DNA from: Synechococcus sp. C9
Lineage (GTDB): Bacteria; Cyanobacteriota; Cyanobacteriia; Gloeomargaritales; Gloeomargaritaceae
Direction of reading: 5' to 3'
Length of the DNA stretch: 64,000 nt
Assembly (NCBI RefSeq): GCF_022984075.1
Contig: NZ_JALAAD010000001.1
Location: 124,001 to 188,000 of the forward strand
Of this stretch, positions 17,118 through 26,028 are shown piece after piece (the first letter of the stretch is position 1; every line of letters begins with the position of its first letter). The position numbers were made by a program, and so were the translations under genes. The notes beneath the pieces are model-generated. The model searched no databases, was not told where the DNA came from, and saw only the letters and a list, made by a program, of their open reading frames with translations.

Positions 17118-18416
17118 CTACTTGGACAACTGGGGGCAGGTAATTAAAACCTTATCCACCCGATTGCCATCCATATCCACAATCTCAAACCCCAGCCCAC
17201 CCCATTCAAACTGCTCCGCCACCTGGGGAATATGCCCTAAATGGTCAATAATTAACCCGGCGAGGGTGTGATAAGAGGGATTTTCTGGCAATTCGGGAAT
17301 GGGAAATAATTCCTGAAATTTGTCAATGCCCAACAGTCCATCCACCAACCAAGAGCCGTCTTCCCGTTGGATTGCCCCCGGTTCATCCTCATCATCCAGC
17401 GAGGGAATATCCCCAATCAGGGCTTCCAAAATGTCCTTAAAGGTCACCAATCCCTGAATTACCCCGTATTCATCCACCACCAAAGCCATGGGCGAGCCGG
17501 ACTGGCGCAGGAGTTCCAGCACCTTCAGGGCATGGGTATTTTCTGGCACATAGAGGGGCGGGCTGAGTTGACGGGTGAGGTCAAAGGGTTGATTTTGAAT
17601 CGCTTGCGCCAATAAATCCTGGGCAGAAACAATCCCCACCACATGGTCTAAATCCCCTTGGCACACGGGGAAACGGGAGTAACTATTTTCGCAGATTTCC
17701 TGCTGATTTTTACTGGGCGGGTCTTCCAAATCCAGCCAGACAATATCCGGGCGGGGGGTCATCAGGGCACTAATCCGTTGATCCCCCAACCGAAACACCC
17801 GCTCGACCAAGTCCTGTTCCGATTCGGCAAAGGTACCCGCTTCCGTACCCTGTTGGATGAGAATTTTAATTTCTTCCTCGGAAACCTGCGGCTCTTGGAT
17901 GGGTTCAATCCCCATCAGGGTGAGAATGGTCTGCGCCGAAATGCTGAGGACGGTCACGAAGGGTGCCATCAGCCGTGATAACCAATCCAGGGGGGCGGCC
18001 ATGAAAATGGCAATGGGTTCCGGGTGGCTCAAACCTATCTGTTTGGGTACCAATTCCCCCACCACTAGAGCAATGTAGGTACTGCCTATGGCTACCCCTA
18101 AAGTCGCCAGGACAGACGCATAGGGTGCCAGGAAGGAAATTTGGGTTAAACTAGCCTCTAAACTGTTGCCGAGGGTCGCTTCCCCAAAAGCCCCAATCAG
18201 GATACCGATGAGGGTAATCACGATTTGAATGGTGGAGAGCATACGGGTCGGATTGCTGGCTAAATCCAAAACCCTTTGGGCACCGGCATTACCCTCGTTC
18301 GCCTGTTGTTGGAGGCGGGCTTTGCGGGCGGAAATAATTGCCAGTTCTGACATGGCAAACAGACCACTGATGAGGGTCAGAACCAGAATTAAGCCGAGCG
18401 CAGACAAGGTGTTCAT
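17118..18416 (-). CDS. CNNM/CorC-type hemolysin-family membrane protein
   Basis: A 432-residue protein with an N-terminal DUF21/CNNM transmembrane domain (about 1-190, including GLFAMSELAIISARKARL), a paired CBS domain (about 205-340: LMTPRPDIVWLDL, GVIQGLVTFKDILEALIGDI) and a C-terminal CorC_HlyC domain. Relatives transport or sense Mg2+ or Co2+ and bind adenine nucleotide in the CBS pair. The old name hemolysin is misleading. Divergent from ktrB with only 36 bp between the starts. Confidence 0.9.
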   Translation of the reverse strand: MNTLSALGLILVLTLISGLFAMSELAIISARKARLQQQANEGNAGAQRVLDLASNPTRMLSTIQIVITLIGILIGAFGEATLGNSLEASLTQISFLAPYASVLATLGVAIGSTYIALVVGELVPKQIGLSHPEPIAIFMAAPLDWLSRLMAPFVTVLSISAQTILTLMGIEPIQEPQVSEEEIKILIQQGTEAGTFAESEQDLVERVFRLGDQRISALMTPRPDIVWLDLEDPPSKNQQEICENSYSRFPVCQGDLDHVVGIVSAQDLLAQAIQNQPFDLTRQLSPPLYVPENTHALKVLELLRQSGSPMALVVDEYGVIQGLVTFKDILEALIGDIPSLDDEDEPGAIQREDGSWLVDGLLGIDKFQELFPIPELPENPSYHTLAGLIIDHLGHIPQVAEQFEWGGLGFEIVDMDGNRVDKVLITCPQLSK

Positions 18417-18452
18417 GTATAAAGGGTTAGGAAGCCACCCTAGTACCTCATT

Positions 18453-19784
18453 ATGACCCCCGCCCGTACGATTTGTCTCGGTTTTCTTCTGGTGATTGGG
18501 GTGGGAACCCTGTTGTTGTGGTTGCCCCTGTCCACCCAGGCACCGGGCTGGGATTCCCTATGGACGGCTTTATTTACCGCCACATCGGCGGTGTGCGTCA
18601 CCGGCTTGTCCGTGGTGGATGTGGGCACCCATTACTCCTTCTGGGGACAGTTGATCCTGCTTTTGTTAGTACAAATTGGCGGGTTGGGCTACATGACCTC
18701 CATGACCCTATTGATGTTGTTATTAGGGCGACGGTTTCGTTTGAAGGATAAATTGGCGGTGCAACAGGCTTTGGATCAAACGGGAATGGGTGGCATCCGC
18801 GGACTCCTGCGTTCCATTCTCCTGGCAACCGGGATATTGGAATTTTTGGGTGGGTTAGCGTTGATGGCATTTTTTGTGCCAAGATTTGGATTTTGGGGCG
18901 GTCTGTGGCACAGCATTTTTCATAGTATTAGTGCATTTAATAATGCGGGATTTAGTTTGTTTTCTAATAGTTTCATGAGTTATTTTAATGCACCTCTGTT
19001 AGTATTTACAACAACGGTTTTGATTATTTTAGGGGGGATTGGCTATCAAGTCTTGCTGGAATTTTACTTAAGGCTCACCTGCAAACATCCAGAACGGTTT
19101 ACCTTTAGTCTGAATACGAAAGTAGTGGTGAGTACGACCCTAGTGCTTTTGGGGGTCGGAACCGTAGCGTTTTGGTTGATTGAGGGGAATAATCCCGATA
19201 CCCTGGGGCGGATGAATTTAGGGGAACAGTTTTTGGCGGCTTGGTTCCAATCGGTTACAACCAGAACGGCGGGTTTTAATACCATTGATATTGGCAAAAT
19301 GACGGCGACCGGTTTATTTTTTACGATTGTTTTGATGTTTATTGGGGCGAGTCCTGGGGGCACCGGCGGGGGGATTAAAACGACAACCTTACGGGTGTTA
19401 TTGCGGGCAACCCGGGCGATTTTACGGGGGCATGAGGAGGTGATTATTTACGAACGGGAAATTCCCCCCATTTTGATTTATAAAGCAATTGCCGTATTGG
19501 TGGGTTCCATGAGTTTGGTACTGCTGATGCTGACCTTGATTTCAATTACGGAAGCGGAACATGGATTTACTTTTTTGCAATTATTCTTTGAGGTGGTTTC
19601 CGCCTTTGCGACGGTGGGACTTTCGACGGGGATTACCGGTGGTTTAACCCTATCAGGAAAGCTATTGATTATTCTCACCATGTATGCGGGGCGGGTGGGG
19701 GTATTATTACTGATGGCGGCTCTGTTTCGAGAACCCCGTCCCCTGCGTACCCATTACCCAGAGGAGACTTTTTTGGTAGGGTAA
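18453..19784 (+). CDS. ktrB: K+ transporter membrane subunit (KtrB/TrkH type)
   Basis: A 443-residue protein of the KtrB/TrkH superfamily with four P-loop repeats. TATSAVCVTGLSVVD is the first filter (Gly in TGL), SISAFNNAGFSLF the second, TTRTAGFNTIDI the third, and SAFATVGLSTGI the fourth. It forms the K+ path (Na+-dependent in Synechocystis) in the plasma membrane. The next gene encodes the matching RCK subunit 24 bp on, confirming a Ktr system used for osmotic and salt response. Confidence 0.93.
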   Translation: MTPARTICLGFLLVIGVGTLLLWLPLSTQAPGWDSLWTALFTATSAVCVTGLSVVDVGTHYSFWGQLILLLLVQIGGLGYMTSMTLLMLLLGRRFRLKDKLAVQQALDQTGMGGIRGLLRSILLATGILEFLGGLALMAFFVPRFGFWGGLWHSIFHSISAFNNAGFSLFSNSFMSYFNAPLLVFTTTVLIILGGIGYQVLLEFYLRLTCKHPERFTFSLNTKVVVSTTLVLLGVGTVAFWLIEGNNPDTLGRMNLGEQFLAAWFQSVTTRTAGFNTIDIGKMTATGLFFTIVLMFIGASPGGTGGGIKTTTLRVLLRATRAILRGHEEVIIYEREIPPILIYKAIAVLVGSMSLVLLMLTLISITEAEHGFTFLQLFFEVVSAFATVGLSTGITGGLTLSGKLLIILTMYAGRVGVLLLMAALFREPRPLRTHYPEETFLVG

Positions 19785-19808
19785 AATAAGCGCACTGGCA
19801 GGAACTTT

Positions 19809-20504
19809 ATGCAGGCTTTTTGGAACCGGCGTCGCCAACACAGCCAGCAATTTGCGGTGATTGGTTTGGGTCGCTTTGGGCGGTCGGTCTGCCGGACATT
19901 GAAAAGTATGGGCTGTGAAGTCCTGGGGGTGGATAAGGATGAACACCTGGTGGCGTCTGTTTCCGATGAGGCGGTGGTGGATCATGCGGTGGAACTGGAT
20001 AGCACGGACCCAGGCGCTTTGAAGGATGCGGGTTTATTTGAATTTGAAACGGTGATTGTGGCGATTGGAAATTTTATCCAGGAAAGTGTGGTCACCACCT
20101 TGAATTTGAAGGAAGGGAATGTTGCCAATATCATCGCCAAGGCTTCCACGGATATTCACGGTCGTTTGTTAGAAAAAGTAGGGGCAACCAAAGTGGTTTA
20201 TCCTGAGAAACAAATGGGAGAACATCTGGCTCGTTCGTTGGTGCGTCCCAATATCATTGAACGGTTGGAACTTGACCCGGAAAATAGCATTGTGGAGGTG
20301 CGGGTACCGGAGGCATTTGTGGGCAAAAGTATTGTGGATTTGCGACTCAGAAATGAATACGGTATTAGCGTGATTGCCCTGGGTCGCCAGGGGTCCCATT
20401 TTGAGATCAATCCCAACCCCACGGCGCCGTTGGAAGCGGGGATGATGATGTGGGTGATTGGCAGTAACCAAGCCCTAAATAAAATTACGGATTTGGGGCG
20501 ATGA
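19809..20504 (+). CDS. ktrA: K+ uptake regulatory subunit (KtrA, RCK domain)
   Basis: A 231-residue protein with an RCK_N/TrkA-N Rossmann domain (FAVIGLGRFGRSVCRTL, the GxGxxG nucleotide site, residues about 16-32) and a C-terminal RCK_C domain (about 145-228: VEVRVPEAFVGKSIVDLRLR). The cytosolic octameric ring gates KtrB on binding ATP/ADP or NAD(H). It follows ktrB, and its stop overlaps the start of the DUF4349 gene (ATGA). Confidence 0.93.
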   Translation: MQAFWNRRRQHSQQFAVIGLGRFGRSVCRTLKSMGCEVLGVDKDEHLVASVSDEAVVDHAVELDSTDPGALKDAGLFEFETVIVAIGNFIQESVVTTLNLKEGNVANIIAKASTDIHGRLLEKVGATKVVYPEKQMGEHLARSLVRPNIIERLELDPENSIVEVRVPEAFVGKSIVDLRLRNEYGISVIALGRQGSHFEINPNPTAPLEAGMMMWVIGSNQALNKITDLGR

Positions 20505-21322
20505 AACCCCTCTGGATAACTTTGGTGTTAGCCATTCTCACCGGCTGTACGGCGGTTCAACCGGAGGTTGCCCAGGAATCCACTGCCCCGGTCACCCAAG
20601 CGGAAGCCCTCTCCGCCACCCAGGTTGCCAAAACGGTGGATACGGCTAAAATCCAGCCCCAACTGGCGAAAACTGCCCAAATATCCCTGGAAGTGGACAA
20701 TATGGACAAGAGTGCCCAGCAAGCCGTTGGTTGGACACGCCAAGCGGGGGGGGAGGTGCTGAACTTGACGGATAACGGGATGAAGGGGGAGGTGCGCCGT
20801 TTGAGCTTGGAGGTGCAGGTGCCCGCGCCCCAACTGGATGCGGTGTTGGCTCAATTCAGCACGCTGGGCAAGCTGGAAAGCCGGGAGGTCACCGCCGAGG
20901 ATGTCAGCAACCAACTGGTGGATGTGGGAGCCAGATTGCGGAATTTGCGTAAATCGGAAGAATTGCTCTTGAAAATCATGGAGCGCTCCGGTTCGGTGGG
21001 GGATGTGCTGAAAGTTACCCAGGAATTGAGCCAAGTGCGGGAACAGATTGAGCAGTGGGAAGCACAACGGGTGAATTTGCTCAACCGCGTCCGTTTTTCC
21101 CGCATTCGCCTAAATTTGACCAGCCCGCTGGCGGCAACCCCTGGTCGTTCTATCCCTGAGCGGTTGGGGGAAACCTGGCAACAGGCGACGAGTACCCTGG
21201 GCAATATCACCCTGGGTTTGGTGCAATTGGCTTTGTGGTTGCTCGTATTTAGCCCTTACCTTTTGGTGGTGGGGCTGGTGGGGTGGCTGGTGCGACGGCG
21301 TTGGCGCGCTTCCCGCCCCTGA
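20501..21322 (+). CDS. DUF4349 lipoprotein in the ktr operon
   Basis: A 273-residue protein with a lipoprotein signal peptide (LTGC lipobox at residue 16), then a periplasmic domain with a long coiled coil (about 130-200: DVGARLRNLRKSEELLLKIMERSG) and one membrane helix near residues 240-265 ending in RRRWRASRP. This is the DUF4349 layout. It overlaps ktrA by 4 bp, so it is translated with the K+ system. It may be an accessory protein analogous to, but not evidently homologous with, the third Ktr component (KtrE) of Synechocystis. No function is proven. Confidence 0.8.
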   Translation: MKPLWITLVLAILTGCTAVQPEVAQESTAPVTQAEALSATQVAKTVDTAKIQPQLAKTAQISLEVDNMDKSAQQAVGWTRQAGGEVLNLTDNGMKGEVRRLSLEVQVPAPQLDAVLAQFSTLGKLESREVTAEDVSNQLVDVGARLRNLRKSEELLLKIMERSGSVGDVLKVTQELSQVREQIEQWEAQRVNLLNRVRFSRIRLNLTSPLAATPGRSIPERLGETWQQATSTLGNITLGLVQLALWLLVFSPYLLVVGLVGWLVRRRWRASRP

Positions 21323-21496
21323 ATGATCGAAGGCTCATTAGGGACAATCACGGAGGGGACAACGGCTGGCTCCCCGGCATATTTCCGTAATTCTACGGTA
21401 TTAGTAATTTCTATCGAAAAGCCTGTAGTGAGCTACAAGCTGTCTGGGTAATTTAACGGTGAGTGATGGGAATCACAGTCAAGCGAGGATCGCTTT

Positions 21497-22078
21497 ATGT
21501 CCACCCTTCTCCTCCTACGGTATCTGCGCACCCAACAGCGTCAGCGGATTGGTAACGGCGGCTTTACGCTGGTTGAACTTTTGGTGGTGGTGGTAATTAT
21601 TGGGATTTTGGCGGCCATTGCCCTACCCTCGTTTTTAGCCCAGTCGGCGAAAGCCAAACAATCCGAGGCGCAGGTAACGCTCAACGCCTGGATCAAGGGG
21701 CAACAGCTCTATCGCTATGAATACGGTCATTTTGCGAAATTTAACAGTTTACCCATAGGTATGCCTGCGGATACCAAAAACTACAACTATGTAGGTGGCG
21801 GCGGGGACGAAGACGTGAATCAAGATTTTGTGACCTTGACGCCTTTCACGAAAGACTCGGCGCTCAAGCGATATTCAGCGGGGGTCGAGTGGGATGTGCT
21901 GGAGGTGACCTTGCCCGATGGCACAACGGAGCGGAAGTCTATAGATGCGCCGGTTTTGTGTGAAAGCATTGCCCCTAGTTCAGGTATTTCGGTCGCCCCG
22001 AATGTGAATGGGGCAGGGGATGGAACCCCGCCAACTTGCCCCGGCGGTTATGTGAATATTTTCCGTCCAGGGAATTAA
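21497..22078 (+). CDS. Type IV pilin-like protein
   Basis: A 193-residue prepilin. A basic leader ends at Gly22, the cleavage site, and the mature end starts FTLVELLVVVVIIGILAAIA with Glu at position 5 as in class IV pilins. The C-terminal domain has Cys residues in VLCESIAP and PTCPGGY that could form the usual disulfide loop. PilD would cut and methylate it; it then forms pili or pseudopili for motility, adhesion or DNA uptake. Its last 99 bp overlap coaX on the opposite strand. Confidence 0.9.
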   Translation: MSTLLLLRYLRTQQRQRIGNGGFTLVELLVVVVIIGILAAIALPSFLAQSAKAKQSEAQVTLNAWIKGQQLYRYEYGHFAKFNSLPIGMPADTKNYNYVGGGGDEDVNQDFVTLTPFTKDSALKRYSAGVEWDVLEVTLPDGTTERKSIDAPVLCESIAPSSGISVAPNVNGAGDGTPPTCPGGYVNIFRPGN

Positions 22079-22747
22079 CTCCCCCAGGGCACGCAACAAT
22101 AAATCCGGTTCCCAGATCAGGTTCATGGCTTCGTCCTGCAGATGTCGCCACAACCATGCCCCATCGCCCCCAGTGATCACCACCTTGCCAGCCCATTGCC
22201 GCAGGTAAAACCGCAAGCCCGCCAGGAGTGTATAAGCCATCCCGCCTTGCATCGCCTGCACCGTATCCTTTGCCCACACGGGGGGTAAGGTCTCCGGCCA
22301 GTTCACCAAGGGTAACGCCCCTGTCCCCTGATGCAGACCTTTACATTGTAATGTCAAACCTGGCAGAATCGCCCCGCCCATGAACTGCCCCTGAGCATCC
22401 ACCGCACTAATGCTAATCGCCGTCCCCGCATCAATCACCAGCACCGGCGTCCCGTAGAACCGACGGGCACCCCAGGCCGCCAACGCCCGGTCCACCCCTA
22501 AGGTCGGATAAACCCCTGGCAAGGGAATGTCTGACAAAGTAATTACTTGCACATGGGGATAGGTCTGCCACATCTGCACCTGCGCTGGCACCGGGGAGAC
22601 CCCATAGACCGGCCAAACGCAATGGTTTTGTACCCAAGTCGTGGTGGGACTATGCCAAGGGGTGTGCCAGGTGCGTTTTAATTGCCCGTTGCGCCACCAA
22701 CCCCAGTGATAACGGCTATTTCCGGCGATCAGCCCCAGGACATTCAC
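21980..22747 (-). CDS. coaX: Type III pantothenate kinase
   Basis: A 255-residue ASKHA-fold kinase that phosphorylates pantothenate, the first step of CoA synthesis. Seen: LIAGNSRYHWGWW (phosphate-1 motif, usually DIGNT, here AGNSR), GVDRALAAWGARR, VLVIDAGTAISI (catalytic Asp) and GGAILPGLTL. It starts at GTG 22747, overlapping the previous stop by 4 bp. The family normally ends near DLLLRALGEL; here about 35 more residues follow and these overlap the pilin gene convergently. Confidence 0.88.
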   Translation of the reverse strand: MNVLGLIAGNSRYHWGWWRNGQLKRTWHTPWHSPTTTWVQNHCVWPVYGVSPVPAQVQMWQTYPHVQVITLSDIPLPGVYPTLGVDRALAAWGARRFYGTPVLVIDAGTAISISAVDAQGQFMGGAILPGLTLQCKGLHQGTGALPLVNWPETLPPVWAKDTVQAMQGGMAYTLLAGLRFYLRQWAGKVVITGGDGAWLWRHLQDEAMNLIWEPDLLLRALGELIPWTENIHITAGASWRGSIPCPIHIRGDRNT

Positions 22748-24492
22748 GGGGTACCAGGGGGCAAAAGTAACACCGCATGGGGCGTGGGACGGGGTTCGTA
22801 GTACGTGTACCGTTTCCCCTGGTAAGCTAAGGCGGCACTGGCCCCCGAATCCAACATCACCGCCTCCCGAAATCCCGCCTGCGCCAACACCCGCCCCAGC
22901 CGCACCGAATCCACCCGATTGGTGGAAATGCCAATCATGGGCTGGCCGCTCTGGTTCAACCCCCAGAACGCCCGGTGACGCTCGGCATCAAAGCCATACA
23001 ACGTCCCAAAACTGGCGGTATCCCGGGGCTGTCCGTCCTTGACCAACCAGGCAGAAGCCACAAACAAATCCGTGACCCCCGGCACCTGCGCCTGCACCCC
23101 TGCCAAGGTGTTGTGTTGCAGAGGGTCAAAGGGCAAAAATTGCACCGTCTTGGGCGTAATCACCACCAAGGGTCGCCCCTTCAGCTTGGGATTGTCCCCA
23201 TTGCCGCCGGGGATAAATTGCCGGGTATTTTGGGCGTACACCGGCCCAATCATCACATTGGACGTCAGGGATTCCAGGGAGAAAAACCCCCCATCCACCA
23301 CCGCCGTCGCCCGGGGTTCCTTCTGCAAAAATTCCTCCACCTGGTAACGGGAATCCGCATGGTAGGTGACCGGCCGCCCGCCGCTGACCAGCACCAAATC
23401 CACCCCGTCAATGGTCGTGCGTTGCAGGGCAATGGGTGCGCTAAAATCCACCCCCGCCAAGGGAGCCGCCGGTGCCGCCCCTCCCCAGACCGTATCCACC
23501 AAACTCGCCAAACGGGATTGCCCAAACCGCTCAATGGTCAGCAGGTCCCCCGATTGCCCCGCATAAAATTCCTCTCCATTCCGCATCGTAAACGCCGCCA
23601 CATAGCCCGCCTTTTGGGTAGCCGCCTTCACCCGGTCGTCATAATGCCCCACCGGATAGGTGAAATAATGAACCGGTTTGCCCAATTCCCGCTCCAAAAT
23701 TTGCTTCGATTCGCTCAATTCCCGCTCCAGGTCGCTATCGCTCAAGGGACGCAAATCCAAGGGATGGGTGACGCTGTGGGAGGTAATCGTCACCAAGGGG
23801 TCTTGCGCCATCTCCCGCAACTGCGCCCAGGTCACCTTGGGTCGCCCCGCCGTTTGCCCAACCCCCTGGGTGTAAATGGAAAACGCCGCCGGGTAATTGT
23901 ACTTTTTCAACAGGGGATAAACGTACTCATAATGCCCCGCATACCCGTCATCAAAAGTCAGCAAAATCGGCTTGGGGGGCAGGGGTAAACCGGTGCGCAA
24001 ATGGGTGACCAGCGCATCCAAACTCACCGGCGTTAACCCCCGTTCTTGGATCAATTGCAAATGGTCTGCAAATTCCTGGGGGGTGACATCAAAAAAAACC
24101 TGTTTCTCCGGCAGAATATCGTGGTACATCAGCACCGGCACCCGAGCGGTTTTCGCCGCCGCCGCTATCTCCGGCCAGGGGGCTTGCCGGACAAAAGGGA
24201 TAAGGGAGTCCCCCAAATTCGCCGCAAAGGTAACCGCATCCCACCGTTGTTGGGTCATGGTTTGGGTCATGGGCAGGTGCCAGCAGGTGAGCATATCCAA
24301 CTCGGTTAATGCCCCCGCTGTACAATCTTCACTCTTACTGTCAACGGATTGCCCCGCCCAGAGGGAACCCCAGCGTTCCGGGTTGAGCACCAGTACCGCC
24401 GCCACCCCCACCAAAGCACCCACCCCCAAACCCGCCACCAGGGGAGGCCAAAGGGAACGTTTCCGCTGGATTCGACCCTTCGCTTTGACCAT
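22744..24492 (-). CDS. Polysaccharide deacetylase fused to phosphodiester glycosidase domain
   Basis: About 582 residues. A basic N-terminus and one membrane helix (PLVAGLGVGALVGVAAVLVL) place it in the plasma membrane facing the periplasm. A NodB deacetylase domain follows (about 125-330: VLMYHDILPE, LLTFDDGYAGHYEYVYPLL with the metal and catalytic Asp pair, TSHSVTHPLDL with the metal His pair). The C-terminal third (about 370-582: VVDGGFFSLESLTSNVMIGP, VMLDSGASAALAYQG) matches phosphodiester glycosidase (NAGPA-like) domains. It likely trims a surface polysaccharide. ATG 24492 chosen; upstream residues are low-complexity. coaX overlaps it by 4 bp. Confidence 0.85.
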   Translation of the reverse strand: MVKAKGRIQRKRSLWPPLVAGLGVGALVGVAAVLVLNPERWGSLWAGQSVDSKSEDCTAGALTELDMLTCWHLPMTQTMTQQRWDAVTFAANLGDSLIPFVRQAPWPEIAAAAKTARVPVLMYHDILPEKQVFFDVTPQEFADHLQLIQERGLTPVSLDALVTHLRTGLPLPPKPILLTFDDGYAGHYEYVYPLLKKYNYPAAFSIYTQGVGQTAGRPKVTWAQLREMAQDPLVTITSHSVTHPLDLRPLSDSDLERELSESKQILERELGKPVHYFTYPVGHYDDRVKAATQKAGYVAAFTMRNGEEFYAGQSGDLLTIERFGQSRLASLVDTVWGGAAPAAPLAGVDFSAPIALQRTTIDGVDLVLVSGGRPVTYHADSRYQVEEFLQKEPRATAVVDGGFFSLESLTSNVMIGPVYAQNTRQFIPGGNGDNPKLKGRPLVVITPKTVQFLPFDPLQHNTLAGVQAQVPGVTDLFVASAWLVKDGQPRDTASFGTLYGFDAERHRAFWGLNQSGQPMIGISTNRVDSVRLGRVLAQAGFREAVMLDSGASAALAYQGKRYTYYEPRPTPHAVLLLPPGTP

Positions 24493-24575
24493 AAAAAACT
24501 GCGTGAGAGAATCATGACCCAGAACCCGCCCCCATTGTACGATGTACCGCCAGTTCTGCAAAGGGGCACCGGGAT

Positions 24576-25460
24576 TTAGCCCGCCGTCACCTGCGCCCCC
24601 CGCTCGCTCACCTGGGCAATCCGACCCACCGCCGCTATCCCCACCCCTTGCCACGCCTGCACCATCGCCTGTGCCACCCCATCCGCATGCACCGGAGCCG
24701 TTAACGCCAACAACGTCGGCCCCGCCCCGCTGATCACCATCCCGTAGGCACCTGCCGCCAGCGCCGCCCGCTCCACCAGGTCATAACCGGGAATCAAACC
24801 CCGCCGGTAGGGCTGATGCAAACGGTCTTGCAACCCCGCCCGCAACAATTCCGGCGACCCCTGCTGTAACCCCTGGAGCAAACACCCCAACGCCCCCAGA
24901 TTCGCCACCGCATCCCGGTAGGGGACATGACTCGGCAACACCGCTCGAGCCTCCGCCGTAGATAAGGCAAACTCAGGAATCGCCAAAACGGGGGTCACTT
25001 CAGGATGCCAAGGAATCCCAGCAACGCATTCCCCGCAGGTCAACCGACAGCCCCCCCACCAGGCAGGCACCACATTATCGGGATGCCCCTCCAACGCCAC
25101 CCCCCAAGCCAACACCTGGGAAGCCGGGAGCGGTTCCCCCAGGAAATAGTGCGCCGCCCGCAGACCCGCCACAATTGCCGTCGCCGAACTGCCCAACCCC
25201 CGCGCCAAAGGCACCTCCAATTCCAGGGTTAACGTCACCGCTGGCACCGCCTGACCCAACCGTTCATACACCAGGGCAAAAGCCCGATAGGCTAAATTTT
25301 CCCCCGGCACCGTCGCCCCCAAGGTAATGACCGGTTCCCCCCCCGGCCGCAGGGCAAACTGAAACCGGTTGCCAAAATCCAACGCCGCCCCCAGGCAGTC
25401 AAACCCCGACCCCAGATTCGCCGTCGTCGCCGGTACCCAGACCGTAACCGCTTGCCCCAT
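24576..25460 (-). CDS. thrB: Homoserine kinase
   Basis: A 294-residue GHMP kinase that phosphorylates L-homoserine in threonine synthesis. Motifs: VPATTANLGSGFDCLG (motif 1), VPLARGLGSSATAIVAGL (ATP loop, motif 2), ISGAGPTLLAL (motif 3). Its ATG follows the stop of a 39-codon gene with no gap (TAGATG), implying coupled translation. Confidence 0.94.
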   Translation of the reverse strand: MGQAVTVWVPATTANLGSGFDCLGAALDFGNRFQFALRPGGEPVITLGATVPGENLAYRAFALVYERLGQAVPAVTLTLELEVPLARGLGSSATAIVAGLRAAHYFLGEPLPASQVLAWGVALEGHPDNVVPAWWGGCRLTCGECVAGIPWHPEVTPVLAIPEFALSTAEARAVLPSHVPYRDAVANLGALGCLLQGLQQGSPELLRAGLQDRLHQPYRRGLIPGYDLVERAALAAGAYGMVISGAGPTLLALTAPVHADGVAQAMVQAWQGVGIAAVGRIAQVSERGAQVTAG

Positions 25461-25580
25461 CTAGCCCTGGCACCGACGTTGCCGCCGCACCCACAAGCTC
25501 AACAAAAGGTAAATGCACCCAATATAACCCGTCGCACCCAGCAAGATTGCCATCGGTAACGGAATGACCATCGCCCCCAT
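25461..25580 (-). CDS. Small single-helix membrane protein upstream of thrB
   Basis: A 39-codon frame: one hydrophobic helix (PLPMAILLGATGYIGCIYLL) followed by the basic tail VRRQRRCQG, which by the positive-inside rule would face the cytoplasm. Its TAG is immediately followed by the thrB ATG, a tight arrangement unlikely by chance. Start ATG 25580; ATG 25571 is an alternative. It resembles small thylakoid or plasma-membrane subunits in size, but I recognise no family. Conservation in related genomes would decide whether it is real. Confidence 0.5.
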   Translation of the reverse strand: MGAMVIPLPMAILLGATGYIGCIYLLLSLWVRRQRRCQG

Positions 25581-26028
25581 CCCCAATAATTATGATGCCT
25601 GCACTGGCTCCTCACCCACCACCGCTCTGCCACCTGAACCGCACAGTCAACCACTGCCCGATTCCCACCGTAACCCCTCACTGCCCTTCATCAAAATTTA
25701 CTAAAATTAAACTTCGCAATCCCTGCTTCCCAGGCAAACCCCCAGAAACAGCGATCACGACATCCGAACCCGTTAAACTTGTACCTTAAACTTAACACAA
25801 AGCGGGAGAAATCTGAAAAATTTATAACCGTTTTGTAAAGGTAAGCATGGAAAAGATATCTATCAGTACAATAGCAATCTGACCACCGCCCTGCCATGCC
25901 GTTTCAGCCAAGGAAAACCCAACCCAAGTACCCCTTAAACCCCAGGATATTCCCTTCCCAGTGGTCTGCCCCGGGTGCAATCCCTTAGAATAGAGATACA
26001 TAATGTAAAAAAATGTAACTCAACCGCC
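25581..26028. other. Intergenic region, promoter region of the prenyltransferase
   Basis: About 450 bp between the small thrB-linked gene (leftward) and the prenyl diphosphate synthase (rightward). It is AT-richer than its surroundings near 25690-25860 and must hold divergent promoters. No gene, repeat or strong promoter consensus was found by eye. Confidence 0.4.
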
